In this document: positions 27,501-42,500 of the stretch, piece after piece
How the letters are laid out: the number at the start of each line of letters is the position of its first letter
How positions within the stretch are numbered: the first letter of the stretch is position 1
Source of the DNA: Megaleporinus macrocephalus
Taxonomy: Eukaryota > Chordata > Actinopteri > Characiformes > Anostomidae
DNA: 64,000 nt
Assembly: GCA_021613375.1 (NCBI GenBank)
Contig: CM038716.1
Location: 4,921,684-4,985,683 of the forward strand
Reading direction: 5' to 3'
Notes under the pieces: generated by a model
Told to the model about the DNA's origin: nothing
Seen by the model: only the letters and a program-made list of their open reading frames with translations
Databases searched by the model: none
Program-made: the position numbers and the translations under genes

Positions 27501-30500
27501 TAAAATATGTTATACTATATTGCTTGGGACTATTGTTGGCTTTAATGACTGTACTAGCCAGGTGTGTTCAAGAAGAGCCACAGGTATCCACCAGGTAATG
27601 GAGAGTAGCAATTGTTTATTAGTTTACAATTTAGCAATTGGTACTTGTATTAAAACATCAGTATTTTCTACTGGTTCTCTTAGTTCTCTCCTGAATAATA
27701 GTGACGCCATGACTAGTCAAAGAGATAACACACAGACCGTGCATGTGATGTATTCAGTATGCTTTAGGAAATGTCCTCTATACATTAACATATGAAAATC
27801 ACGGTAATGATCATTACAACCTAAGTATTAATAAAGAATAATAAAACATTACAACCTATATGACTGACAATACAATGTACAATCAGAACACAATAAACAC
27901 TTGTGTCACGCCTGCCTGTCCACGTGCCCCTGTTTACGTCCTGTCTAGTCCACGTGGTCTTTGTTTACCTTTTGTCATGTGTTCCATGTCTCCGCCCTCC
28001 ACCTGTGTCGTGTTATGTTCACCACCTGTTTCCGTTTCCCTCTTGTTGTCATGTGTATTTAGCCTGCCTGTTTTGCCCTCTCCTTTGTCGTTCATTGTGT
28101 GATTGTAAAGTTACATGTTATGGTGGTCCCGTCCGTGTATTTCCATCTGTTTCATTTATTAAATCATTCCTGTTAAAAGCTTGCGAGTGTGTTCGCTACT
28201 TCTGCTACTCCTGCTCATCACTGTGATAACTTGACATTATTACTGGAGTTTGAGTCCTGAGAGTACTGACAGGGGGGTAATATTCATAATATTTTGAGAA
28301 AAATTGGATTTTTGGATGATATTTTATTATGTTTATACATTTTATTTGAATGCTTTTAAGAATGGCAATGCAAGGTTTTATTTACTTTTATTTACTTTTT
28401 TTTTCATTTTACAGTCATTGAGCAATATGATGACATTTGTATGAAATCCGAAAAACTGCACCATATGGGATGGAAAAAAACTGAGATTAAAGGCTTGCGA
28501 CCAAAGTTTCTACAAACTGTGCTGCATTTTGCCCTGAGGTGCAATGACCATGAGTTAGACCACTTGGAAAACAAATTCAAGTACATCTTGAAAAGTTTTC
28601 AAAACAGACAACTTCTGGATTCTGAGTCAAATGAAATCAGAGAACTGAAAGTGAGTAGCAAGATTTAGATTTTCTTTAAAACTTTAACACTTATTCAATC
28701 ACATTTTCTCAGTAATCACAATCAGCCAGTAATCAGCCATTAACCTATAGATCAATCAGATTTAAACAGAAGGGGGGCTACCAATAATGTGGGACAAAAT
28801 TGAGAAATTCTGTCATTCAGATTTTAGTCATTAGTCTACATGTAATGTTGGCGCTACATAGACTTCTGACTGTTGATTCACGTTGTAGGTTGTTTAAACC
28901 ATAATTTCATATAACTGTGTCCCTACATAAACTGTATTACACAACTCACAGATCCAAAGACAATATTTAGCCTATATGTCTGCATTTATAATAAAAGGGA
29001 GTCAGAGAGTTAGTCAAAAGAGAATTGAGCTCAGTTGAAAGCATTTTAATCTAAACGTTGGTGCTGGTTTATGTAACATAAGTTTATGTAAAAAAAATGA
29101 AGCCTGCAAGATATGCTGTGTTGTATAATAATAATAATGAAAATAACAATTATAATATGCTATCTGATAATATGCTGTATGGATAGCAGCAAACTATTAA
29201 GAAGGAGTAGCGTATGAATTAAATAAAAACATCAAAATGCTTCATACTGCATACTTTATTTCATACTGCTAATGATAATATATTAGCAATAGGAAATGCA
29301 TATTGATGTCTTTAGTTCAATTCTAAACTTCTCCTTTATATAAGTTTGCTGATATCCAAATAGTATATATGGTGTACACAATGATTTGGAATTTTTCTGT
29401 ATTGTAATTGAAGGCAACTGTGTATGGATCATGTGCCACTGCTCACAAGGATAGGGAGTAGATAATAACAGCCTCAGTTTTTTATTCATGGTATGTACAC
29501 ATCCATGAACAAAGTTTGACAAACACCAAATCATGCAGGCCCCTATTTATTGTACAGACCTATTGTAATTACATTTGTACATGTATGTTGATGTAGATTT
29601 TTATACTATTATGTAGCATGTTTGCCCTAGGCTCACAAACTCTTTTAATGTCACATACATGTAACATTGCCTCTGCCAAGACTAACTATGTGTTCATTAC
29701 ATCTTACAGGTGGAACAGTACCATAACTTTGCAGAGCCACTAAAGGATGTAATTGAGTCATTCAGTGTCAACAATCCAATTTCCTATCTTCTAGCAACTA
29801 TGTTCTTTGCAAACTACACACACACAGATTTAGACCAGAACTCAATTGAAAAGCTCTCTAAATTTGCAAAGACACAAGCTAATAAGGAAATACCAATGCC
29901 AAACCTTACAGACTCCATGAGAAGGTTTGTAATAAATATAAATATAATATAATAATACATTTCCCTGAATTTATTTGCATTTCATTCCAAGTACAACGTG
30001 TTATGGCACACAATTAATATAAAGAATACAGAGTATTCTGAACTGGGCCATCTAGCTTGGTGTAATAATGTAATAGTTGAACATAATGACAACACCTGAT
30101 GTAATAACATGAATAAAAAATAATAATAATGTAATAAATTGCTGCCAGTTTTCCCATTCTACCAGAATGTACCTGCCACATTTTTAAAGGTAGAAGAGGA
30201 AAAGTGGCAAATAGGTTCTTGAGTAGAAGGAAGTCTGGAGGAAAAGGCAGTTTTTGAGTAGAAGGACTTCTGGAGGAGAAGGTAGTTCTTGAGTAGAAAG
30301 ACATCTGGAGGAGAACGTAGTTCTTCAGTTGAAGGTAGTTCTTAAGTAGAATGACATCTGGAGGAGAAGGAAGTTCTTGAATAGAAAGACATCTGGAGGA
30401 GAAGGTAGTTCTTGAGTAAAATGACATCTGGAGGAGATGGTAGTTCTTCAGTTGAAAGTAGTTCTTGAGTAGAAGGTTGTTCTTCAGTAGAAAAATGTCT

Positions 30501-33500
30501 TTAGTTAATTGAAAAAAAAAGTCTTTATAATATTAAGACCATTAGAATCTAACATATTCTGTGATGTTTGTATCTGTCTCTTGTAATAACGTAACACAGT
30601 ATGGGCTCCTCGCCTCCATCTCTTCTATTCTGATTTTCACTTACTGCTTCTGTCTATGATTGTAATGACATAAGACAACCTATTCATAGAATTATGTAAT
30701 ATCATTCTGTGCATCAATGCATCAAAGTAAAAATGCATTTTTTTATTTAGTACTTTTATTTTTTAATTTATTTATTACATTGTGCATTGAATTCTAAAAA
30801 TTAACCAACTAAATAATGTAGTGTCAGCACATCATCAAAACATCTTCACATTAAAAAATGTTTTTACTTTATCAACAGTATACCATTTGAGTTTTATATC
30901 ATATGTGCACTAGTTTAAGCAAGTTATTTTGCCATATGAGTATCAGCTTTTAAATTTTGTTTATTATAAAGTGACTTTTGTTCATTTTTTTTTAGGGCAA
31001 TATGTATTGAAGTTCTGCAGCTTTTTACAACATCATGTGAAAGACACTCGCCTGGTGCAATATGGCTGTTAGGATTGTTTTATAAAGTTTCCTCTCCTGC
31101 AATGACACTTGATAAGGACATTAAACAAACTACCTTGAATTGGATTCAGACTGACGCACACGTTCAAACGTAAGTAAATAAGAAACACTGAGCATATTTT
31201 TACATTAAAAACCTACCTATGAATGTTAAAGAGAAAAAAATACCCCCTTCAACTACAGGCCAATTTACAGTTATGTTGAATTATATTTGTGTGATAGTTA
31301 AGCATGTACAGCATGACACTGCATTAACCAAAAGCAATTAGAGAAAGTAAAAAATACCCCACTACTAATTTAAGAATCCTACTGATGAATACTGCATCAG
31401 TCAATTTGGTATCTAAGTTCATAGAATGATTTGTTTGTCAAATAAATTATAGTCCTGAGAGTTTTTTTCAAGTTCTGTTATTAATCAACACAAAGAATAT
31501 TATATCAATTAATGTTGTAATGACTCCATTTGACAAGAATGTCACAGTAAAACAGGAATTTAGAAAAAAACTATTCAATCCATTCGATCCAATATTATTT
31601 AATAAATAAAGAGTTATTGTGATTATTAACTGCATAAAGAGATACATATTTGTATTATATAGATCATATAGGCTTATTATTAGTAGTAGTAGTAGAAGTA
31701 GCAGCATGGCATTAATAACAACAATATTTGAAACAACATGTGCAAAACATGTTAATGTTAATTATAGATAGCTGGCCCAGGGTCAGCACCATTGCATCTT
31801 AATGCAGTTAGCCTACCTGCTGTTGAACAAAACATTGGGAATTTGAATAGTGTTAGTTATGGTGGTGTCAATTTCTCTCAATTCCTTTTTAGGGAACTTC
31901 TGGAAATGGTAAAGCATCATGAGCAGCAGCTTCAACAACACCCTCGCTTTGCTGAATTTGTGCTGTGTGACATGTTTTCTGTGGAAGGAGGACATCATAA
32001 TGTATTAGAATATTTGGGATGCAAACCTTTACAACTACTGAGTGAGCTTCAGTTGTGGATGCTGAAATATCCCCATATTGTAAGTATAAATATAACATAT
32101 TGCAAAGTTTCACTGTGCTCTGATCAGTAAGGCTACATTACACTGACTTCATTTATTAGGTGGCCTCAGAGAAGCTGACTGTCATCATTGAAACAGTTGC
32201 AGATATTACCAAGAAGTGGTTTCAGTCAAGGTAATTGCCTAATGTTATTGATTGATGTGAAAATAAAACAAATATTAAGGCCCCTGAATAGCTTCACTAG
32301 GCATTGCTTTCACAAACTCTAAAACTGAAGTCTTAAAATGTGATAATATATGTTGCTTTTAACTGTCATTCTTCTTCAACTATTTAAACAGACTTCATTT
32401 AATTGCAATAAAAGTTTGTACAACTGTCTCATAAATGGTTATAGTTGTATATGTACATACACATTTTAGGGAACCTGATGGCATTTTACATAAAGACATA
32501 TCAGCCTGTGTTAGTCTCGCACGGAAGATCATTGAAGGATTGAAGATGGATAAACAAGGCCAACAATGTCCTAAGAACATTATCTCATCACTGAAACTTC
32601 TGAGCTCTTTTTCTAAAGTGCTGCAACTGTTGCAAGAAGATAAGGTCAGTAAAAATGTATATTTAGATATTTAGAGTTTATTTCTGAATAATAATTGAAC
32701 ACCCTTGCCAAAATGTAAAGCTTTATGAATCCAGAGTCTTTAATTTTTCAATAGACTGTTTATCGATTTGTTAGTTAGCCTACATTGCAGGCTAGACTAT
32801 GTAAGTAAACCTCTGTGTCAGTGGCTTTAATACTTTTAATCTGTTTTTTAAGAAAGTGTGAACTATGCCCTGATACAAACATGTGTTTAAGATGTGTTTT
32901 AGAGAGGCATGAAACTGGAAAAGGCTACGAAAGCACTGCTACAAATGGAGAAAATTCAGGACAATCAATTCCAGTAACAGGCAGTCCTGTTGCTCCTTGG
33001 AACTTTTTAGCAAAAGATCCATACTGCTATGCTTGGTGGAAAAAAGACATTGCACACCAACACAAAAACCTTATCCCAACTGTAAAGCATGGTGGTGGTA
33101 GCATCATTGTTTGGAGTCTAATTGCAGGGACAGCAGTTCATGAGCTCAAACTGAAGAGATGTTGGCATAAAGAAGAGTTGTGGGCTGGAGGTTAGGGAAT
33201 GACCTTGTAACCAGAAGGTCGCCGGTTCGACCTCCTGAACTGTTAAGATGCGACTGAAGTGCAAGACACCTAGTCCCAGCTGCTCCATGGGTGCTGTGGA
33301 TAGGGCTGCCCGCTCTGTGTGCCTAGTGTGTGTGGGCATTTCACTGCATGGATGTGTTAAATGTGGATGTCAAATTCCTCTGTGTGCAAACACAAGTGGT
33401 ACTCTAGTTTCTCTAGCCTGCACTATGGATGTAACTCAATGTGCTAAAAGAAAAGTGCAACTGCTTATCTTTTATCACTTTAGTCTATAATTGTGATTTG

Positions 33501-36500
33501 TTCCAAAGAGTTTGCTTATTTTTTTCTTACAAAAGTATAATTGTCTTTAGCTAACTGGCAGGTTGGAACACATTGGCTAATTTTTGGCTATATCATCTTG
33601 TTACAGTGTAACGTTCTTGTAAAGTACAAGTAATTTAAATGTAATTTGAACCCTTTAAAATCTATCCATGGTTCGAAGTCCATGGTTACTAGTTGTAATA
33701 AGTTCTTATTCTCCCATCACTCAGGTAACACAACTGGCAGTTACATTCACCTCCAAGCTTGGGGGAAGTCTCCCAGCCTGGTAGCATAGTGTGATAGGAG
33801 AAGGCCTACAGTTAACCCAGTTGCAGTAGTTCTCTTTTGCAAGTTCTGGCTACAAACAAACAGCATAGTGAGGACCTACAGTTATGCATTGTGGCTGTTC
33901 ACACATGGGGAAAGCATAATCTTAAAGTACAAATAGTTCCACTCTGTAAAAAACTCAAAGGACATAGCATGAAGAAGCCTCTGCTAGCAAGAATGGCACA
34001 GCTTTTTTGGTAGACAAATATGCCGATGGCAAAACAAATCTTAAGGGTGCAAACACCCTCCCCACAGCAAGGTGGAATGAGATGACAGTAATTTGGGGTT
34101 AGCATCAGGAGTGGCCAGTCACAGTTCAGGGAGGGCATTAGCCAAAAAGTCAATGTTAAGGATAAACATCTCCTAATGTGGTATCATCAAGAACAGAAGA
34201 GTGACGTGAGGTCAAAAGGATACTGGTAGGATTCTGAAAATCAAATGTCAAACTACACAGATAACCAAGTTATTATTCACAGCCTGATTATCTAAATATG
34301 GATTTATCACAGTCTGGGTGGCTAAACCTGGATAAATCACAGCCTAAGCATCTAAATCTAAATTATGTACAGTTTGAATATCCAGAGGTGTCAAGTAGCA
34401 AAGTATAAATACTTTGTTACCTTACTGAAGTAGAATTTTGGTTATTTATACTTTACTGGAGTAACTACTCCTTACATTTAAAAAATAGCCTCGTCACCCG
34501 TGCCATACCATGATGTGCTGCACCACCCCACAGCAAGAAGTTGCTACTCAAAAAAAATCCCAGATTGGCAGGTTTGCTATTTCATTTTCAGCTTATTTTC
34601 ATTCATGTACATTTACATTCCAGTAAAGATTTTGATAACATGCCTTTGAAGTTTGACTTTTTACACCATTACAATACTTATAGACAACTAGTCATCATAT
34701 CTTCTGCTCCATGAAACACGTTAATGCTCAGTAGTAACAGATATGCTTCTTTAATATATTTACATTGTACTAAACTACATTCATTTTCAATGGACGTATA
34801 TGCGGCTGAAACAGGAAGCCTAGCGCATCCCAAATTTATCAACATTAACATTTTAATACAACATTATAGTCATTATGGCTTTTAAAAGAATATTTGTTTT
34901 TGGGGAGGTGGGCTAGTGCACTATAGACCCCTGTGGTGCGGCCTAAGCTTTTGTCCTTAATGGCATTGTTTTTACCTTACATTACTTTTTCTTTTATACT
35001 TTAGGTAGTTTTCAAAGCAGTACTTTTACACTTTTACTGGAGTAAAAAGCTTAAGTTGATACTTCAACTTCTACAGTAGTATGTTTAAACCCTAGTATCT
35101 ATACTTCTACTTGAGTAATGAATGTGAATACTTTTGACACCTTTGTGAATATCTAAATCTGAATTCATCACAGCCTGATTATCTAATCCTGGATTAATTA
35201 CAGCCTTAATTTCTAACCCTGGATTATTCTAAACCTGCATTATTCAAAATCTGAGTATCTGAAACTAGGCACAAATGCTACTGAGTTCTAGTCAAGTATA
35301 AGTACAAATGCTACTCAGTCTAAGACAAGTCTCAGTACAAATGCTACTGAGTCTAGGACAAGTCTCAGTACAAATGCTACTGAGTCTAAGACAAGTCTGA
35401 GTACAAATGCGAAGACAAGGCCAAGACAAGTATAAGAAAATAAATAACAGGTTGTGCCTCGAGGCCCTAATGCACTGAGATTAGTAAAACTAATCAAAAC
35501 AGGACTTCCAAGATGCTACACAATACATATACAAAAGCTTGGCATTTTTCTTTCAGTACCTGTACATGTAGTCAGTACTACATGAACAGTGTTAAATATT
35601 TTCTCGGTTCATTATTTCCCCAGCAACATCTCTCTGGAAAACACTAATGTAACTTGCCAGTTTACATTGAAAATGTAGCTCAACTAAAAGACAAGAAGCT
35701 GTGCATTCCACAGGTCATTCCCATTTCTTTTCTTGTCCAGTTATAGAACTAGTTTTTCTCCTCTCTCAAACATGTACAGTAATAAGGCAGAAGGTGTTGG
35801 GCAGAAGCTCTTGTGGTTATAGGGCTCTAAAAAAGGTGCTTATGTTGCAGAGCTGGCACTGCAAGCCATTAAGCAAATCATAGTGAACATAATCTAGAAT
35901 GACTATATCATAAATATTTAGATACTTTCTTCTGACATGAGTGGAGGAGGAGTGTTATTAGATTTATTTGACCACCACCCCCAACTAAAAGTTGTCCATA
36001 TTAAATAAGGAATAATTTATTGAATTGTTTTTTTGCAATATTTTAGGAGACAATGAACAAGATCATGGAGAATTATCCAGAAGTGGAGAAACATCTTAAG
36101 TTCTGCATCAAGGCTACCTCAGAGAAAAACAATGGAGACAAATTGCAGGTAAGTTCATTGAACTAAGTAGGACACAACGGTCCGATCATTACTGGTGAAT
36201 GATTGGCATTTACCCACCCCAGAAGGACTTGAGCATGTTCCCTTTTTCATGTGTATTATAATTGTCTTTTTGAGTTATTCTTCAGAAGCTATCACAGAAC
36301 TTGCAGGTTGGCACCAGTTCCACAACCTTCTTTGGTATTGGGTGCCCCCTCTAGTGCAGTACCTGTGCAGTTCACTTATAAGAGTGAATTTTTATGTTAT
36401 TCTCCTTTTATATTTATTATTTAAGATTTTATTTTTTGTTATCAGTTAAAACGGCTGTTAAGTACAAAAATCTTTTTTTCAGTTTTTCTTTACAGTTTTC

Positions 36501-39500
36501 CAGATTGAATTACCATCACTTTGGCAAGAGAAATGGAAAGAAACCTTGAAGGAGTTGTTCACTGAATGTGTACAAAAGGCAAGTAATCAAGAAAGCGTGA
36601 TAAAAGCTTTTGTGTTTAACTGATCTCTTAAATCCAGTTATTATCTCCTTGAAGTTTATCCAATTCTTACAAGTTGTTAGAGGTCAGTCAGTTCCCGCAA
36701 CGGCCGCCAGAAGGTGCTGTAAGTCCACCAAGGCGGTAAGGCAGGAATTTGACGAGGCCTCTTTGACAGCACCTGAGAGATGGCTTATAAAGGACCAGCA
36801 ATCCCACAGGTGACTGTCAAACTGTCAAACTCTCACTCTGTGTTAACTGGTAAAAGGTAGCCCTATGGAGCACAGAGATCGCGTGTTTGAATCCCGACGA
36901 AGCTGCACAGTTGTCTCCTTATTATCCCTCGCTCCTTTATTTTCTACATTCTACAAATAACACATTTTCACACTCTCTGACAAAAGCAGCAGGGAAACAA
37001 CTAGGTCCCTCATGCTCAGGGGTGGCATGCAGGGACCTACAGAAGCCCAGTGGTCTCAGTTATCCAGCTTAAGGCTGGGTTGTCTTGGGGTATTAGGTCA
37101 CAAGCAACCTTGCCAGCCTTTGTGGATTCTGGGGCTGCTTGAAACTTCATGGACCAAGGCCTCGCACACCAATTTAAGATCCTGGTGAAATGGTTAGACA
37201 GACCCTTTCCCATCACTGCCATTGATGGGACTGGGCTCGGGACCCATCACCCACCACACGTACAGAAACACAATCCTCGCTTGGATTGGGCCATGAAGTC
37301 GGTTTATGCCTGGGGTCCACAGTGCAGATGTCAGTGTTTAGATGTTGAGTAAAGAGAAGGTCATTCCCCACCAAAAATATGACTGTTCCATCACTCTCTT
37401 TCCTAGGACTGCCTTTAGAGGGCAAATGTTTGCCTTGTTCCCTGCAGGCATTATAACTGGGGTTCATTAAAACCTCCAGCTCCGTAGAGGGCACAAGCTG
37501 CTTCTTTGCCAAAAAGAAGGATAGAGGCTTGTGTCTCTGCACTGATTACAGGGGTTAATAACCGCTACTCTCTGCCATTGCCGTTGTCAGCGTTTAAGGC
37601 TCTACAGCAGGCAACAATATTTACTAAACTGGACGTGCATAGTGCCATAACCTGATCCGCATCTGGCAGGGGCGTGAATTCATCACACCCAGTGGGCATT
37701 ACGAGTACAAGGTAATGCCCTTAGTTCCATTTAATGCCCTGCCATCTTTCAGCGTTTTTTTTAAGAGGTGCTGCGTGAGGCCTTGGGTTAGTACGCCTAC
37801 ATCTACTTCGAGGATATACTGATCTACAGCCAGTTCCATGTGAGTGTTCTTTCTTAAATTCATAGTATCCATAGATTCCAGGATTGTGATTCTCTCAGGT
37901 GTTCTCCCACCCAATAGGACCTATGTCCCATCTGCGGTCTGCAGGGAGGTAATGACCTGGGGACACTGTTCCCTATTCCCAGGGCATCCTGGGGTGACGA
38001 GGATCATGGACTTTCTTAGAAGACAATCTTGTTTTCCGAGCATGGAGAAGGACCTGTGGGCCTTTCTCAAGGCCTATGAAACATGTGCCCGAACTCCCTT
38101 CTGTCGCTGAGACTGCTCAGCTGTTGCTATGGCATGTGACCCTGGTCCATGGCATGCGTACATATTAGGTGTCTGATAGAGAACCCCAATTTGCTAGCTG
38201 CCACTAGAAAGCCTTCTGCCAGCTTATGGAGGCTTCAGTGAGCCTGACCTCTGCCTTCCACCCAGAGTCCAACAGCAAGTTGAGAGACTGAACTAAGATC
38301 GTACTCTCAAAACACCCAAAACGCCCTATGGCACTAATAGTTGGTGATGTCCCGATTTGCGTGCCAGTTTGGGTTTGGGCGCACTGGGCTTGGGCGCATT
38401 ACTCCAGTGACTTATTGCCTGCGTCTCCCACCGTCCTTATTGATTCACCCCACATTCAACGCCAATGTGGTGGGACCACGCCACCCGCTTGCCGGGAATA
38501 ACCTAGTACCTGGTGGAATGGGAGGGGTATGGACCTGAGGAATGTTCCTGTGTCCCGGCCTGACACATCATGGACCCAGAACTGATCCGGGAGTTTCGCT
38601 GGGCTCGTACCCTTAAGCTAGGGTCATCAGGAGCCACCCATAAGAGGAGGGGTCCTGTAATGGGTCAGTCAGTTCCCACAACGGCCGCTAAAGGGCCTGG
38701 CTTATAAAGGACTGGCAACCTCACAGGTGACTGTTGTATTCCCACTCTGTGTTGACCGGTAAACAGCAGCACTACAGAGCAAACAAAACCAAAAAGGAAA
38801 GCTAGAAAAGGGATTAGAAAAATCTATGCTTTTCCAGATACGCTAAATATACACATTGCAATATTTTTTCTATGTTGAACAGATGGTGCCGGAAAAACAG
38901 ATGGAATACTACTCTAACTACACTGAGACCAACAGTACAGTTGAAGTATGCCTGATGAACTGTGCTTTACAGACTGTCAAGAACAAGGTGAGGAGTTTGA
39001 TTTTCAGTGTGGCTGCAAAAATTAAAGATAATTTTCTAGAAATGAACACTACTTTACAGGAAATAACTCATGCTGTGCTTTTGTGTTTTAAAGTTTGAAC
39101 ACCTTCGCATAATCAGGAAAAGCAAGAAGTATGCAAAGCTCATGTCCTATTTGATCTGTGATATCTGGAAGGACCTAAAAGATGAAGCCAAAGACTGGGA
39201 ATACCTTCTCACAAACCCTCATTGTTCAGGACTTTTTAGAGAGATTGGTAATTTAGATATATTTGCCATATCCAATGCCTTCTTTGCATAGAAAAATACA
39301 TAACTACAATTATTGTAGCACTAGTATTAAAAATGATTGTTTTTCTATTTCATATTTTTAAATAATTTTAAATAACTTTCTATTTCATATTTGTTTACAT
39401 AGAACAAAATTATAATCTCCTTCACATTTTATGATAATATTTTTTTTACTACAGTTGTTTTGTGAGTATCTGTTTGAACCTCCAAAATTTGAATTAAACC

Positions 39501-42500
39501 ACCTTTGTTAGCTCTGTTGTTTTTAGTTTAGCATCAGCGTCAGCCTATGCTATTTTGTGGTTTCTGGCAGAATAGTCAACTATCTAGTAGTATATATATA
39601 AGCCTTGTAAAAATATATCAAGACTATATGACAGGGAAATCAGTCTCTTTTAATCAGGTTGTTATTGACTTTAACAAAACTCTTTATCGTAATTACCAGC
39701 AACATTTAAAACATCAGTCACAAAGTTAACACCCATCACCACAATGTAAGCAATAATGGAACAATTCCTATTTTTTAGAGTTGCAGCTTGCATCCCTTCT
39801 TACCTTTAATTCAAACAACTATTAAGATAATCCTGATAATAATTAAGATAATTTTTCTTATGCACCTTCAGTGGAATGCCAACATCTATATCTTGAAGGA
39901 ACATTTCAAAAGGAAAAGCTCTGCTACAAGGATGAACTCACAGAGCAAGCCAAGGGGTTGTTAACAAACATACAATGTCTGTTGTCAAAATTACATCAGA
40001 ATCTATATGTGCTACCAGCCAGATTGATGCTGGTTTTTTTGGAAAATAAGGAATTAGCCAACACCATCCAATTACATTTAAGCACAGGTAAAATATTTTT
40101 TTTTGTTTATTGCCTTTTATATTGACTTACCAAATACTGAGTAAGGGATTATTATGAGTAATATCCTTTTTTTATATTAGAGGATAAAAGTGTCTTAAGC
40201 ACGGCCTTGAAAGAAGTAGAAAACAACATTAAGGAATTTAAACACAAACAAGAACAAAGTAAAGCACTGCTTGAGCTTATACAAGACAACTCTGGTAAGT
40301 TTTGTGGATGTTAATGAAAAAGATTAGCTCTTTTCTTACCTTTTTTGTGCTCCCAAGACTGTCATGACATGCTTTTTTTCCCCTTTCAGCAGTCAGCACA
40401 ACACAAATAAGAGAGAACATATCAGTTGTTTTATCTAATGAGAATCGCTCACTGAGTCAGCTTTTCCAGCTCTGGGAGGGCATTGATGTCTTAAGTTTTA
40501 AAAACATCAAAGTTGCCACCAAGAGCATATTTTTCACCAATCACTGGAAGTCAGCAAGTGAAAAAGACAAACAATCTCATAACGCTGCAACCATGTCATT
40601 ATGTGATCTTCATGAAAGAGTATTCAAGCCTGCATTTGAAGTTTTCTCCAAGTCCTTTGTGATGATCAGAGATCTTTCCATGCATGTGGAGGAGTTTGAA
40701 ACCATTCTTGCTGACTGCCATGTGAACCAGATTGAGGAAGAGCTGAAAGTGATGCAACAATATATGAGTGACAACACAGAGACTAAATGGATTAAAGATG
40801 CCTGTGACTGCATTCAACGTTACAGAGAGCTGTGCCATCTTGAAAAACAGGCACAGGCTATATACTCTTTAAAAAAGGAACTCTGCCTTGAAGGAGATTT
40901 TCCTGTTCTTCTTGGTATCCAAGTAAGTGTTATGCACAATTTTAAAAGTTAGTAAAATATTGCTTTATTTATTCAAAATGATTAGCTTATTATTAGCTTA
41001 CACATGTAATACATACATTTATTTCACACCGGCACACAAGAACCAGTAGACATTTATGTTCCATTTTATTATAATTTAGTTCTTCCTAAATAGTCTGATG
41101 TAAGTGTGTGCCTGGGTTATTTTTTAAGTCTAATGCAAGTTAGGTTTGGTTTATTAGATATCTCCCCATGTGTGTTTTATTATTTTCAATAAATCTAAAA
41201 AGGACTCTTAAAGAGCAGGGACAAGTACTGACTAGGTGGTGTTGTAGCAAGGAGTGGGTTGTAAAAATTGTGTTCTGAGCAGGATTGGCCGTTTGGCTGG
41301 CTGGTTAAGTTACTCAACTCCTGTGAGAGAGTTAAATCCCAGCAGAACAAACGCTCTAGTTAGGCTGTTGATCTTGTCTCTAATAATACTTATACAATAT
41401 TTACAACTACAACAATGCCTAGTGATTATTAGTCCTTCAGAATAAGAGCCCTATATTCAGGCACATACAAAACCCTTTTGTTACATAAACATGCTATGTT
41501 TTCTCAAAACGTTTGCACATTCCACAATTATTGTGTTTTTGTGTAGTTAATAGAAAGTAACTTGCAGCAGAGATTGTGTTAATTTATTTTAATTTTAAAA
41601 ATCATTAAAATATTCAATTTAGCTGCTTCTTCACTTAAACATTTATGAGACGCAGTTTGCATTTCTGGTTTAAATTTTTAATTTTCAGCTTGAAATAGAA
41701 GGTTTTTATTTTGATTGAATTCAACAATATTCTCACATTGTATACTGTATATTCATTTTTTTACTGCACTTCTCTCACATTCTTTATGCTTTACAGCAGA
41801 AAGACATTCTCAAAACCAAATGTCTAGGGGATTTCACAAAAGAGATGGAGCAAATTGCAGAAAAACTCAGTCAAGTTGATGACCATGTTCTCTGCCTAAT
41901 AGAAGAATTTACTGACTGTGCAAAAAAAGGTTTCATCAATTGGATCAAATCTATTATAACAGGTAACATAAACAATATCCTAATATGCCATAATAATACG
42001 ATAATACTATGTGTAGTATTTGGGGTTTTTACTTTTCTGTTTGCACATGTTAGCTCCAGGTGATGTCATAGGAAGCAGATATAATTTTTTACAGCTATGC
42101 TGATAACACGCATTAATACAGTGCTATACTGTTGACAGACTTACAAGCTTTGTGCCAGATATTTCTCAGTGGATATCACAAGACTGTCAACAGCTAAACA
42201 GAAAAATAAAAAAAACTGAAATACTAATTCTGGGTACTAAAACCTGGTATTCAGCAGACTCAGCAGTTTTCAGCTACAAAACTAATCTGAAGTATGAAAC
42301 CTGTGTGTGATCTTAGACTCTGAGTTCTATTTTATCTAAAATGCAAAAGCAGTCTTTAATGTAGTGTTTATCATTTAAGAAGTATCGCTAAGTATTAAGT
42401 ATTAATAAGTGAAGTATCCAGTTATTGCAAGTTAAATTGATCACTGTGATGTTCTTCTTTATAGGGGTTCATATAAAAATAATCCAACCCCTTCAACTCA

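Noticed and set aside
32815..33195. 126-codon open frame as a host exon
   Set aside because: Its middle is Tc1 transposase and its end is a SINE. It has no donor and lies between phase-0 exons that already match.
36840..36900. tRNA-like box B (GTTTGAATCCC) as a tRNA gene
   Set aside because: It lies at the edge of a Gypsy LTR, lacks an A box and cannot fold into a cloverleaf by eye. It may be part of the primer-binding region.
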